DNA of 64,000 bases from Gonatopus flavifemur (taxonomy: Eukaryota > Arthropoda > Insecta > Hymenoptera > Dryinidae), in contig JAFFJZ010000013.1 of NCBI GenBank assembly GCA_018340375.1, forward strand, positions 186,001-250,000. Reading direction: 5' to 3'. Both the position numbers and the translations under genes were made by a program. Of this stretch, positions 11,613 through 24,490 are shown one piece after another (positions within the stretch are counted from its first letter, which is position 1; every line of letters begins with the position of its first letter). The notes beneath the pieces were generated by a model, which was given only the letters and a program-made list of their open reading frames with translations, had not been told where the DNA came from and did not search any database.

Positions 11613-12618
11613 GTGTTAAATCAAATGTCCTCCGAGGAGACAGAAAATACTGATGGCACGCATGTCTTTAACATGTATAAAGAGGGAAAGAAATCTGGTT
11701 ATTATCATGAGACAAACTCAAATAAAAGTGCGAGCGATAGGACCTTACGAATATTGAATAAAATAAATACAAAAGGACTAAATAAGGAAGAATATGAAAA
11801 TGTTTACAAATGGATCTCCAATAGTGCTGATTTGTATCATCTTGAGAATGATAAATTGACCTACACCAATGTATTAAAATGTCCCGTTCGATTATCCGAG
11901 GAAAAGTCGTTCACAAAAAACAGTATCGGTAACAGTATCTTTATGTATCCACCGATACATGAAGAAGAAATAATTAAGCAAACGAATGAATTATTACGTA
12001 ACGAAATTATAGAGACTTCGTTCCCTCCTTATAATAACCCATTGTGGATAGTTCCAAAGAAATCAGAAGAGGGTGAAAAAAAGAAATGGCGCATGGTCAT
12101 AGATTTCAGGGAATTGAATGAATTAACCATTAATGACGCATACCCTTCACCAAACATTTCAGATATCTTGGATCAGTTGGGGGGTGCCAAATATTTCTCG
12201 ACTTTTGACCTTCAGTCAGGTTTTCATCAGATACTTTTAGAAGATGAGGATAAAGAAAAGACAGCTTTCACAACACCGTTTGGACATTCTCAATACAAAC
12301 GAATGCCGTTTGGATTGAAAAATGCGCCGGCAGTGTTCCAAAGATTAATGGACTCAGTATTGTCAGGACTTCAGGGTACAGAATTGTTTATTTATATTGA
12401 TGATATTGTTTCGTATGCAAGATCATTGGAAGAACATGAAATTAAGTATAATAGATTAGTTAAACGACTAAGAACAGCAAATTCGAAACTAAATCCGGAG
12501 GAATGTAATTTCCTCAAGAAAGAAGTAGGATACTTGGGACATGTCATCACGGAAAAGGGAGTTACTCCCGATCCCAAAAAGATAGTAGCGGTAGAAAATT
12601 TGCCCAAACCTCGTACAC
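11613..12618 (+). pseudogene. pol: long-LTR gypsy pol fragment: reverse transcriptase
   Basis: One open frame of about 336 codons begins in the protease-RT linker and holds a nearly complete RT. It includes WIVPKKSEEGEKKKWRMVIDF, FSTFDLQSGFHQI with the first catalytic Asp, FGLKNAPAVFQRLM, FIYIDDIVSYA with the YIDD box, and the YLGHVITEKGV connection segment. It ends at ENLPKPRT, where it runs into the inverted LTR at 12619. It is closely related to the pol at 45209-46412, which has several more breaks, so this is the best-preserved RT of the family here. Gag, protease, RNase H and most of integrase are missing. No functional polyprotein is possible from this fragment. Confidence 0.9.
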
Positions 12619-13525
12619 TGTGACGTCCTGGATGGAGTAAATCGTATTTTCTTTATTTATAATATGAAATTTTATCCTATATAATTCGTTTATTATAATT
12701 CAATTCCACTCCTCTGTTTCAGGTGAATCAAACTATTCCATCTCAAAATTCTACTGTTACTCTTCCCAGTACGTCACTGGGAAGGTTTTTAATGAAAACA
12801 ATCACGCTGACTATTTCAATATCATATGAGCACATGATCAAACAAACTGTGAAAATGATAATAATCAACGTGATTATAGTTATGTAAAACCCTTGACACA
12901 TGGTTGGGGGAAAATGAGGTAGCGTATACAGTGCCAGTTTATTCTACACAACTATCTCTGAAAATCATAATTAATTCACAATAATTGAAATTTCACTTAC
13001 TATTTCAGGTTCGAAGGCTATTCGGAGGAGGTCCTCTGTGGTACGTCCTGTCAATGAAGATCAAAATCCAAGTCCGTGGATGGAAGAAGAATTGAATCTT
13101 TCATGAGTATGCGGTACTCGCGGTAGTTTCATTATATATGATTCGAATTCCGCAGGTGCTCGTATTCTTAATCGATGCATACAGCAATTACAAGCATCCA
13201 GACATTGATCCTACATGTCATACTACTTCGCGGTCTCAATTCGCGGATTCCACGGTATTCACGATTCTAATTCGCGGTTTTTACGGTATTCGGGGTTCCA
13301 ATTCGCGGTTTGTACGAATTGTCAGTACTGGAGAAATTATGTTAAATTACATTTGCATGATGTTATCCTTGTATTCTAACAAGTGTAACTTGTGTTATAT
13401 CCACGTTATATTCTCGTTACGTTCGACATCAAAATTTGGAACAATTCTGCACTGAGTGGTTGCAGAATTCACTCGAAATCTTCAATGCTCCACTGATCAA
13501 AGTTTAGTAATTCTATATATTCATA

Positions 13526-15559
13526 CAGGGCGTCCGATTTGAAACAGGACAGCTGAATAACTCCTCAGGGAATGGAGGGGGAAAAAATTGTTCAGATAAA
13601 AGTTGTAGGGTTCGAAGGGGGCCATGAGATAGTCACCTTGAATTTGACCTTGAGGTCAATTTTGAGCATAATTGATGGTCAAAGTATGTTTTTTCAAATG
13701 GAAAACCCTACGTTCGACCTCAGAAATGGAGAGAGCGGAAAATTTCACGTCCGGATATGTTAACATATCAGGTCATTTAGAGGTCATTTGAAGGTCAAAA
13801 AACCATTTTCTATGGATTTTCACGGAAAAGCCTCAAACGAGTTGTTTCTCTGACCACAGTTATTAAAGTTAAAGTGAAACCCCACGTTTCGACCTTGAAT
13901 TGAAAGTAAACAGAACTAACCTTCGGAGTTCGTTCTTCATATCAGTACGAAAATGATCATTAGGAAGTTTTCATCGTTTACGGTGTAAGTGCGGGTTCAA
14001 AATGGTTTATTCACCTGACGAATATGTTGATATTTTAATGATCTTGGGTGAGTGTCGCGGAATGTATCGAAGAGCGTCACAATTGTACAGAGAGCGGTTT
14101 GGAGATCGGCAGCATCATCCTTCTCCAGAAGTCATTCGCCAAGTTTGAAGAAATTGTCGACAAGGGAGGATTGGTCAACGCCGAAACAATCAAGGTTTCA
14201 ACTTTAACGACCCTCGATGCGTTGCTGTTTTAGCAATAATACACATGAATCCTCATGTTAGTTTACGTGATATTGAACGCGATTTGGGTATTCCACGCAG
14301 TACGGCACACATAATTCTACGAGCTGCTCAATATCATCCGTACCTCATCATACTGACCCAAGAATTATCTCAACAAGATATGCAGAATCGGGTTGACTTT
14401 TGCCATTGGGCTGTACAGAGGTTGAACGAAGCGCCCGATTTCTTTCGATATGTTCTTTTCAGTGATGAATCAACGTTTCAAAGTACTGGCTTGTTAAATA
14501 GTCACAATAGCCACTATTGGTCAGCGCAAAACCCGCACTGGACTCAACAAGTTGATCATCAGCATCGGTGGGATATAAATGTTTGGTGTGGAATTCTAGA
14601 CAATCAAGTTATTGGGCCGTATTTCTTCGATGGAACTGTTAACGGTCCTAATTATCTACAGTTTTCACAGAATGAATTACCAGTTCTCATGGAACATGTG
14701 ACATTCGCAACTAGGCAGAGGATATGGTATCAGCAAAGCGGTGCACCACCACACTTTGCTCGATGTGTGAGGGATTATCTAAATATCCTCTTCCCCAATC
14801 GTTGGATTGGTCGAGGTGGATTTGTACTGTGGCCGGCAAGATCTCCTGATCTCACCCCTCTAGATTTTTATTTGTGGGGTTACGTAAAAAATGTCGTTTA
14901 TACCAACCGACCAAAAACACCTATGGATCTACAACAACGCATCAGATACGCGATTGCGAATATTCGTGCAGAAGTTTTTCAGTCTGTTCTTGGAAACTTT
15001 CGACGCCGGCTGGAGTTATGTATTGAAGTGAATGGTGGTCAATTCGAACATCTCCTGCAATGAGTGTGTCTCACCCGTCAACGGATTTGTGCCATCTGTA
15101 ATTATAAAACGACAAACTGGAAAGATAGATAATTTTTTGTTTATTGTTTCAAATTTGGCATTCATTATCGTTCTCAAGGTCGAATTCAAGGTTGAAACGT
15201 GGGGTTTCACTTCAACTTTGATAACTTTGGTCAGAGAAACAACTCGTTTGAGGCTTTTCCGTGAAAATCCATACAAAATGGTTTTTTGACCTTCAAATGA
15301 CCTCTGAATGACCTGATATGTTAACATATTCGGACGTAAAATTTTCCGCTCTTTCCATTTCTGAGGTCGAACGTAGAGTTTTCCATTTGAAAAAACATAC
15401 TTTGACCATCAATTATGCTCAAAATTGACCTCAAGGTCAAATTCAAGGTCACCATCTTATGGCCCCCTCCAAACCCTACAATTTTTATCTGAACAATTTT
15501 TTTCCCCCTCCATTCCCTGAAGAGTTATTCAGCTGTCCTGTTTCAAATGGGACGCCCTG
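13526..15559 (+). mobile_element. mariner-family element 1 (DD41D type), inactive
   Basis: The TA duplication is at 13524-13525 and 15560-15561. The ends are CAGGGCGTCC and GGACGCCCTG. Inverted repeats run nearly 390 bp on each side, for example GAAACAGGACAGCTGAAT and AAAGTGAAACCCCACGTTTC with their complements. Size is 2034 bp. It is inserted in the TATA tract of the inverted LTR, next to a second mariner. Confidence 0.9.
14002..15063 (+). pseudogene. mariner-type transposase, broken
   Basis: The first frame starts at 14002 (MVYSPDEYVDILMILGECRG) and contains the beginning of a helix-turn-helix region. It is lost to a shift near 14140. The main frame (14245-15063, 272 residues) begins with a second helix-turn-helix-like segment (NPHVSLRDIERDLGIPRSTA) and contains the DDE core: LFSDESTF with the first Asp, NVWCGI, then WYQQSGAPPHFA, where the second catalytic Asp is replaced by Ser, and ARSPDLTPLDFYLWG. 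The second and third acidic positions are 41 residues apart, as in DD41D (rosa-like) mariners. Such enzymes cut and paste at TA dinucleotides. The missing Asp and the frameshift make this copy inactive. Confidence 0.9.
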
Positions 15560-15567
15560 TATATATA

Positions 15568-17589
15568 CAGGGTGGGGCATTTAAAGTGTCGCGGGCGTTT
15601 TTTCCGAAAATAAAGTGAGATACGAGAAAATTTTTCGGACAAAAGTTGTAGGGTACCGAGGGGGACATCCGATGGTGGCCTTGGCTTTGACCTCAAATCT
15701 CATCTTCAAGGGCATTCTGAGATCAACTCTTGTTTTTTAAATAGCATCTCATATTTTTTACTGCAGATTTGGATTCTAGGTCAAAAACCAAGAAACTTTT
15801 GTCTGAACCATTTTCCTGAAATCCGCAAAAATGGCGCTCTAATCGATATTGTTCCATTTTGAATCTGACATTCGAATAACTCGAAAACGAAGGGTCTTGC
15901 AAAAGAATGTTTCGTACAAAAGTTGTCAATACACAACACATTTCAATCATCTACATTACCACCATTCAGAGCTCACGCGATGTAAACAAACGACGGGGTT
16001 CAGTGAAAATTCACGATTTTGAAAATCAGTTTGTCAGTTACATTTGATTATTACTTGGCTTATGACAAATTGAAAATCATGGATATCCGATACACGGTTT
16101 CTGAAAAGATCGATATGATCTACATTTACGGTGAAGTGCATAAGAACCCCAGACAAGCATATGACTTGTATGCAGAACGATTTCCTGAAAGAACAACGCC
16201 ATCCATTAGGTATTTTCAACGCATTACAAAATTATTCTCAGAAACGGGAAGTGTTACAAGGGAAAAACGACATCGGATGAGAACTGTTAGCGAAGAAAAT
16301 GCGGAAGTTAATGTACTAGCTGCAGCAGCCAATAATCCACACGTGAGCTCTCGTGAAATTGAACTCCATTCGGGAATTTCTCGAAGAAGTGTTCTTCGAA
16401 TACTGAAACGTCACAAATTCCATCCGTATCACATTTGTTTGCATCAAGACCTTCACGGTGATGATTTCGAAAATCGTGTACAGTTTTGTCGATGGGGTCT
16501 AGCGCAAATGCACAATAACAACTTCATCAACATATTATTTTCTGATGAGTCGACGTTCACCAATCATGGTCAAGTAAATCGACATAATATGCATTACTGG
16601 GCGACAGAAAATCCAAGATGGTTACGTCAAGTAGAGCATCAAAGACAATGGGCTGTGAATGTTTGGTGTGGTATTTTTCGATCTCGAGTAATTGGACCGT
16701 ACTTCATTGCAGATACGCTAAATGGAGAGAAGTACAGACATTTCTTAGATCGAGTACTCCCAACATTACTTGAAGACATACCTATTCAGGAACGATTGAA
16801 TATGTGGTATCAACACGATGGTTGTCCATCCCATTATGCAGTCACAGCTCGAGAAATATTGGACAGAGATTATCCTGGACGATGGATGGGACACTTCATT
16901 GGCCTGCCCGTTCTCCGGATCTTACTTCTCCAGATTTTTCTTTATGGGGATACATAAAAGATACAGTTTATCAACAAGCACCGACTACACCTGAGAATAT
17001 GCGTCAACGAATCATCAATGCATGCGCGAGCATCAATGAAGATATTTTAGCAAGAGTTCAGCAATCTTTTGTACAACGTTTTGAAATGTGTATTGAAGTC
17101 GAAGGCCATCATTTTGAGCATCTACTGCATTAAAATGATCCAAGTGTTGTAGACGATTGAAATGTGTTGTGTTTTGTCTGTTATACCCCATCACCTCCGT
17201 TTCAGTTCAAGGGTTCCCCCTTGGAATCAGACAACTTTTGTCCGAAACATTCTCCTCCAAGACCCTTCGTTTTCGAGTTATTCTAATGTCAGATTCAGTA
17301 TGGAACAATATCGATTAGAGCGCCATCTTTGCGGATTCCAGGAAAATGGTTCAGACAAAAGTTTCTTGGTTTTTGACCTATAATCCAAATCTGCAGTAAA
17401 AAATATGAGATGCTATTTAAAAAACAAGAGTTGACCTCAGAATGCCCTTGAAGATGAGATTTGAGGTCAAAGCCAAGGCCACCATCGGATGTCCCCCTCG
17501 ATACCCTACAATTTTTGTCCGAAAAATTTTCCCGTATCTCATTTTATTTTTGGAAAAAACGCCCGCGACACTTTAAATGCCCCACCCTG
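15568..17589 (+). mobile_element. mariner-family element 2 (DD41D type), inactive
   Basis: TA lies at 15566-15567 and 17590-17591. The ends are CAGGGTGGGGCATTT and AAATGCCCCACCCTG. The inverted repeats are about 400 bp long, sharing AAGTGTCGCGGGCGTTTTTT and GGTGGCCTTGGCTTTGACCTC with their complements. It is 2022 bp long and only 8 bases from mariner 1. The sequences of the two differ clearly, so this is not a tandem duplication. Confidence 0.9.
16079..17133 (+). pseudogene. mariner-type transposase with one frameshift
   Basis: The start at 16079 (MDIRYTVSEKIDMIYIYGE) is preferred over 16019 because it fits the family N-terminus. Two helix-turn-helix regions follow, ending in NPHVSSREIELHSGISRRSV. 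The catalytic core has LFSDESTF, NVWCGIF and WYQHDGCPSHYA with both Asp residues present. The frame is lost near 16890 after GRWMG and resumes as LHWPARSPDLTSPDFSLWG with the third Asp, running to 17133 (FEHLLH). Apart from the single frameshift all catalytic residues are present, so this copy is better preserved than mariner 1. The predicted role is cut-and-paste transposition at TA. Confidence 0.9.
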
Positions 17590-17798
17590 TATATATGTAT
17601 ATATAGATATATATATCAATAATCAATACAAGTTGAACTTATTATCATAACCTCACGAATATGAACTCCACACGTTTAAACGACTTTGTTCTTCGGATAT
17701 CAATCAATTCTCGGACCGATTGAATAGTATGGATAGGATAGTATCAAGGTAGGTTGTCGAACTTCAAGAGGAACTCTTCTTCTTCACATTCACCTATA

Positions 17799-18984
17799 AG
17801 GTAACTGACCCCATTAGTGAACATTTAAGAACACAAGCACTCTGAATATAAATTATTTCATGAATAATTTCTTCAAAATGAATTTCCACGAGTAAATAAG
17901 GTAGATTGAGCATTTCAATTTTTCTCTTACCGTGATTTTTTATTCATTTTCTAAGTGATAACAATAAAAATAATGAAATTTATGAAATGTTAACAATACC
18001 CCCATTAGTGAACGGGTCGCATGAATTAGTGAACGCTGATTGACCCCATCACTGAACGCGTAGAATCTGAGGGTGCTCAGATGAGTTATTATCACTTTCC
18101 CGATGATATTCGAAATATATTCTGTGCACATTCTAATGAGACCTTTTCATAGGTGCTATGCATATTCATCGAACGTGTGTAATCGAATATACGACGAGAC
18201 GTCAGTCGAACGTCGATTGAATAAATATCGTACATTTCAAATGTACTATGTACGTTGTGAGTGTATTTAAAACAGTCCCATTCGTATATTCTATGAACTT
18301 TCATGATATGTTCTTCGTATCTCATTCTCAAATTCTACCAACGTTTTCATTTTGAACTTCTGTTGCTGCTTGAGTTACTTTGGCAAAAAAAATTGTGAAT
18401 TTCAAGTGGAGTTTATAATTTTACATGTTCATTCCAATCCTTGGAGAAATTTATAGATTGATTGAAAAATTATGCGCATTATGAGAATTCATGAAAAAAT
18501 TCTTCTAGAGTAGATACCTATGATATGAATTGTTACGTTTATTCGTTCAGTAATAGATTCACCGATCATTTTCGTGTGTGTATTTCTGAACGCGCAATTT
18601 TCTGGGTTAGCGACTGACAGTTATTGAAAATAACCCTATATTATCTTAATTTGAATGATATCAATAGATTGGATACATAAAAGAGTTCAATGGTCGCATT
18701 AATATTATGAAAATGCACAATTGAAAAAATGTCCATTCTTAACTCACCTTGTAAGATTCACGAAGGTAAAGCTCGTTGTGACACTCGGCATGAGTCCTTA
18801 TTTATTTCGTGAATTGCATTTTTCTTCCTTCCATTTGTTTTCGCATTCATCACGAACAATAATGTTTGAAGATTGGAATAATCTTCACAGCACGTAATAG
18901 GTAAACACTTCTTGTTCGGCAAACAGGTTTTATTATTCCGGGGTTCACTCAAGGGGTCGCGTTCGCTGATGGGGTCAGTTACCT
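17799..18984. mobile_element. non-autonomous DNA transposon with TA duplication
   Basis: The ends are AGGTAACTGACCCCATTAG and CTGATGGGGTCAGTTACCT, flanked by TA (17797-17798, 18985-18986). The uninterrupted LTR sequence is seen near 36610 and 55120. The motif GACCCCAT(T/C)A(G/C)TGAAC recurs inside near 18000 and 18045 as well as at the ends. No transposase frame is present over 1186 bp. Family undetermined. Confidence 0.8.
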
Positions 18985-20195
18985 TATTTAACCAACAATT
19001 TTATTTGAAAATGTAGAAAAACAAGCTCTTAACACCGAGATTATTATTAATTTCAATTGAATGGAACAATTCTCCATAGATTTGATTGGGAATTTTATTC
19101 AGTTATGTTGATGATCATTTTATTTAGTTCAACGAGAACGTTACGTATCATTTCCTTTTATTCGCGATTCCTCTGTAGGGAATTATTTAAAACTGTATGA
19201 ATTTAAAAAACTCGTTACAAAGGGAAGTATATTGAAAACGTCTTTGCAAGTCAAAGATCGCGGCGTAACTTGTGCTCGTTGAAACATGCTGCGACAACGA
19301 AACGTACTTCTCCTATAGAGTGCGTCTCGGTGCGACTTATTCTTCTTCTCTCTCCCACTCGCGAGCTTCATGCAAGACTTCCGGAGATCATGTATTGCCC
19401 ACGTGATGTCTCAAGAAGAGCATCTTATCTTGTAGTCTAAACATCCTTTCTCTTCGATTCTCTTTGATGCTTCTTCTTATTCGAATTTCACTTGTGCAAT
19501 GAACCTTGATAGTTATAACTATTATATGATTTTATCTTATGATAATTCGAATGTACATATAGTAGTATGGTGTTTTCTTATATTATAATTCTATGCAATA
19601 TTTCAAGCTTATGGAAGGGAATTTCCAATACTTATCATTGACTCTATAAGTTTCGTATAACCCATTTTTCAATAATTCGAAACTATAATCTGTTAATTCA
19701 AATAAACGTGTTTAACAATCAATTTGTTCAATTTATTTCGAGGAATATTAGAACAATCCATTCTGTCATATACTACCTTCGAACGTTATTCTCAGGTTTC
19801 ACTCAATCTTTTTCTCACATTCTGCCTGCATATGTCATCGAATTCCCCAGACAATGGAGACCACGTTTCTTTTCGTACTTGAAATTTATGACAAGAACTG
19901 ATGTGCTTGTTTTTTCTTACGACTTCATGTATAAGAGCGTCTAATATAATCATTCTATTTAGAATTGGCTCGTGAGAAATTCGGAAATGAGGGAATTCGA
20001 CGAATCGATATGAAGTCTTGTCTCTTTAAGGAGGCCCGTGCCAGAAGAAAAGGTGCTTTTATTGTTTTACGGCTTTATGGCTTTATGGCTACCTGTCATA
20101 AACTTTATATATACGCAGTATCCAAACAGGTGTGGCGCGTGTCAGTCACACTTGTTCCATTCATTAAGAGATTCATTCATTCTCGATCTCACATA

Positions 20196-20901
20196 CAGTC
20201 CGCTCTCTCAACAGTGCCACTCTGAATAGTGCCGATTCTCCTCATTCTCGCTCGAACACTACCCCCACCATCCATCACGCTATCGTGTGGCATCACATTT
20301 GAAACCGTTCCTCGCAATAGTGCCACCCGCAAATATGATCAAGAACTCTTCATAACTGATGTTCAATTACTCTAATCCATGTTCCATCATGGCAAATGTG
20401 TCGAGATGAAGAATAGAAAATTGGTGTGATTACTTTGGAATTAATCAAGAAGGAATAACCGAAAAATCTTCACTACCTTTTCGTTCTTTTGTTCTTGCCT
20501 GGAGCTCCATAATTACTTCTATACACTACAAAATGATATTTATTTATTATTTTCTATCTGATATTTTGATGTCTTGATGAAATGTATTCAATATTCAATG
20601 ATTCTATAAATTGTCCAAAAATACACATAAAATGGATGCATAAATCTTATACAAATTATTACTTCAAACCTTGTTTTGGACTTCATAAAATTGATCCTCG
20701 TAGAATTGAGTGTTACTATGTATGTTGTACCCAATCGAAGACAGAAGAAAGTAATTTTGCATACACAAGCGTGTGGCACTATTGCGAGAGTGGCTTACGA
20801 ATGTCGAGAACATACGCGTACGCCAATGGTAGGGGTACATGAGTTCTAAGAACAATACTCCCCTACTCTCCCATCACCGGCACTGTTGAGAGAGCGGACT
20901 G
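20196..20901. mobile_element. MITE with 23-bp ends and TA duplication (pogo/Tigger-like)
   Basis: It starts CAGTCCGCTCTCTCAACAG and ends with the exact complement. TA is at 20194-20195 and 20902-20903, and the empty site CACATAATGTATTGCG is visible at about 61917. It is 706 bp with no coding capacity. The CAG ends and TA target fit the pogo/Tigger group; this is inference. Confidence 0.8.
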
Positions 20902-21785
20902 TAATGTATTGCGAATAACCATTATCGTTCGTTACATGTCGTTATTTGTTTATATAATTGATACAATCTTATTCTATTACTTAGTATATTCCATTATAAT
21001 CTAACTGTATGAACCAATTATGCAAATGGTACAAATCAATGGAATCAAGTTGTCTCACGAATGTTACATGACAATAATCATACATTCGACATATTGTTAT
21101 ATATAGTTAATATTGATTATTTGAATAATTTATTCAACATATTATTCCATTTGAGTAATTGAATAATCCCTTCGATTCGAACTATCATCGAAGTAGAATC
21201 TTTCTTAACGTAGGTCACATTTGTTTGAACATTTCAGTAGTATGAGTCAATGTTTAAACGATTGTCAGACATTATTTTGAGTCGAGAAGGTTCACTTGTT
21301 CAATCAATGTCGAGTGTAAATTAATCATTCAATCCATCATTCAACAATTATTCCCTCGTTCAATAATCGCTACTGTTCACTACTCATTGTTGAAACAATT
21401 TCAAGTGGTTAAGGTCAACTACATGATGATGTTATTGTTTGAACGATGTTAATCATTTCCCATACCCATTCATCATACAGAATTATAAAATTTATTATTC
21501 TCACGTGTTCTCACATGTGTATATAAGAATTTATTGAATAAATTCCATAATTTCATTGAAAATGTATAAAAATGATTATCATATGTGTCAAGCAGTCATC
21601 ACAAATCGATAGTGAAGAATAATTATAGAGAATATTGAATAATAGTTTTCTCATGATTACTAATTCTTCATGGAAAAATTTATAGAATAATAATTATAAT
21701 TGCTTTATGGGGAAATTTATATTTCATATGGAAAAACGATCGTCAAGATGAAAATTCCGAAAATTTTTTATAGCGGAACGTTACA

Positions 21786-22890
21786 GGGGTTGTATATGAA
21801 TGACATCTACCTAGTCTTTCGATTTTCAAATACGATGAGATAGAAGGAATAACCTGCATGTCATTATGGTACAAAATTGAAAACAAATTAGAGGATTTTA
21901 ATATTACGATAACCATCTGTACAGGAGAAATTGAAACCCCGAAAGTAGAGGAAAGGTTACAATTAATTAAGAATTTGCATGAAAGTTCCATCAATGGACA
22001 TAAAGGCGTGAACAAAACTTACAAACGATTGAGACAAAAATACTTCTAGGCCAACATGAGAACACAGGTCCAACAAATAATCAAGCAGCGTGGAAATTGC
22101 CGATTAAGGAAATTGATTAGAGTCGAGCGAAGCAACCAATGATTTTGACCGATACTCCAGGGACATCATTCGAAAAGATATCCATGGATATTGTAGGGCC
22201 CCTCCCCGAAGTAGATGGTTGGAATTACTATTCATCCATTATATGTCTTTTGACCAAATATCTAGTTTGCATACCATTGGGAACTATAGACGCCGTGACT
22301 GTAGCAGAAGCTTTTGTAAACAATTTCATAAACATTCATGACCCGTCAAAATATCTCATCACCGATAGGGGAAGCCATTTCCTGAATCCTGTACTAAGAA
22401 CGTTGACAAGGAAATTCAAAATGGTACATGTGAAGTGCACAGCTTATAACCCACAAGCCAATGGTACGGTGGAAAGAGCACATCATACCATCACAGAGTA
22501 CTTGAAACAAAACTCATACAGAAATGATTGGGTACACGCAATTTCCCATGCGACATATTCATACAATACCAGTGTACACGAGTCCACACTGTGTACACCT
22601 TTTGAGTTAATTTTCGGAAAATTACCCTCGAATATCACAGCTAATGTCGATATTCCAGAGGATATAAGTGCAACTTATACAGGATACTTAGAGAATTTGT
22701 TTAGAAGAATAAAAGAAATTCAGAAAATAGCACGGGAAAATGTGGAGAAATCCAAGAGAATAAGCAAAAAATATTATGATCAAAGATTAAATGTGAAGAG
22801 ATTCGAAATTGGGGACTCGGTATACCTCTTGGAGGAACCAATCGAAAATAAATTCGCTGATCAATATATAGGACCTTATAAAATAATTGA
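21786..22890 (+). pseudogene. pol: long-LTR gypsy integrase fragment
   Basis: It starts directly at the inverted LTR end with the pre-integrase region (about 21858-22049), containing the HESSINGHKGVNKTY part of the HHCC zinc-binding domain. A stop (YF*ANM) and loss of the first zinc Cys (KQRGNC) damage that domain. The main frame 22139-22894 holds the core: FEKISMDIVGPLPE with the first catalytic Asp, LITDRGSHF with the second, and NGTVERAHHTITEYL with the catalytic Glu intact. It runs on through a basic tail to the YIGPYKIIE module, then abruptly becomes LTR sequence. The related copy at 49383-50191 has Gly in place of that Glu. It is a remnant of the same element as the RT at 11613-12618. 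Confidence 0.9.
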
Positions 22891-23826
22891 ATAAGATTGT
22901 ATTAATTATATAAGCAAATAATGACATGTGATGAATGATAATGGTTATTCGCAATATATTATGTGAGACAGAAAACGGATGAATCTCTTAATGAATGGAA
23001 TAAGTGTGATCGACACGCGCCACACCTGTTTGGATACTATGTATATATAAAGTTTATGACAGGTAGCCATAAAGCCATGAAGCCATAAAACCATAAAAGC
23101 ACCTTTTCTTCTGGCACGGGCCTCCTTTCCAAGAGACAAGACTTTATATCAATTCGTCAAATTCCTTCTTTTCTGAATTTCTCACGAGCCAATTTACAAT
23201 AGAATGCTTATATCAGAAACTCTTATACATAAAGTAGAATGAAAGAACAAGCACATCTGTTCTTGTCATAAATTTCAAGTACGAAAAGAAACGTGGTCTC
23301 CATTGTCTGGAAAATTCTAAGACATATGCAGGCAGGATGTGAGAAAAGGATTGAGTGAAACCTAGGGATAACGTTTGAAGGTGGTATATGACAGAATGGA
23401 ATATTCTTCGAAATAAATTAAACAAATTGATTGTTGAACACGTTTATTTAAATTGACAGATTATTGTTTCGAATTATTGAAAATGAGTTATACGAAACTT
23501 ATAGAGTCAATAATAAGTATTGGAAATTCCCTCCCATAAGCTTGAAATATTGCATAGAATCATAATATAAGAAAAAAACATACTACTATAGGTACATTCA
23601 AATTATAATAAGATATAATCATATAATAGTTATAACTATCAGAGTTCATTGCACAAGTGAAATTCGAATAAGAAGAAGCATAAAAGAGAATCGAAGACAA
23701 AGCATGTTTAGATAAGATGCTCTCCTTGAGAAATCACGTGGGCAATACATGATCTCCGGAACTCTTGCATGAAGCTCGCGAGTGGAAGAGAAAAGAAGAA
23801 TATAAGTCGCACCGAGACGCACTCTA
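22891..23826 (+). repeat. gypsy LTR, first part (left of ISL2EU insertion)
   Basis: It matches the 3' LTR from its base 833 or so (the AATAAGATTGTAT segment) to the GCACTCTA at 23826. The LTR continues after the ISL2EU insertion at 36287. The first ~830 bp of the LTR are absent; integrase sequence abuts instead. Confidence 0.85.
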
Positions 23827-24490
23827 CACGGAGAGAAAAAAGAGGGGTTCATTGCGTGATCACTCTTCGAATGATGAAAGCGAGAACTTCACTAGGTATA
23901 TAACCGTGTGTGCTGGTGATATTTCCAAATCTTCAAGTGACGGAATTCAGGCTAAATGTATACGGGATTGTAACAGCAACAAAAGAGTGTTAATAGCATG
24001 GATTCTTGTAGCGCAATGATCGCTAGAGGACACCGGGATTATCCAGGGATACTCAAGCGATTGACTGCACTGAGCAAAATTGATGGCGGCCGCATGGCGG
24101 GAGGACCCTGCGATACATTTTTCTCTTCCTATTATTCATGAATCGAAAATTATAACCTAAAAGATCATATTGCAATAATTTTTATATCTCATGACGGATC
24201 ATGGATGTATACATAGCGGTCATATATAGTCATATATGGATCATATAGATATTATATATGAATCATTCTTGCTATAGGACCACGATAATACGTACAACAA
24301 ATATTTTGTGTAATACTCCCTCTGGGTCCAATCTCCATGAGGTATGGAATTTTGTATAATACCCCTTTTTTAATGTCGAGATTATGATTATAGGAATTGA
24401 TATTGAAAGAATGAAAAATTCTTTCCATTGAGTGTTATGAATTTTGATTTATCACAAATTATACAATCAATTATACAATCAAATATACAT

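Larger units (their letters stand above)
12619..21785 (-). repeat. full-length inverted copy of the 3.2-kb gypsy LTR, with four insertions
   Basis: Read on the minus strand it begins TGTAACGTTCC (21785) and ends CCAGGACGTCACA (12619). Removing four nested elements with their TA duplications leaves about 3.21 kb, matching the 3200 bp of the LTR at 52999-56198. LTR landmarks occur in reverse order: the CGCG-rich repeat at about 13220-13320, the TATA tract, the ACACGCGCCACACC block near 20130 and the TTGTTTAAAC motifs near 21240. It sits between RT (ending 12618) and integrase (from 21786) of a same-family element in the opposite orientation, and no target duplication is visible. Confidence 0.85.

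Noticed and set aside
19708..20229. Recurring 60-90 codon frames in LTR sequence (also 23213-23425, 54156-54398, 53902-54090)
   Set aside because: They recur because the LTR recurs. No copy extends them, there is no start context or domain, and related copies break them.
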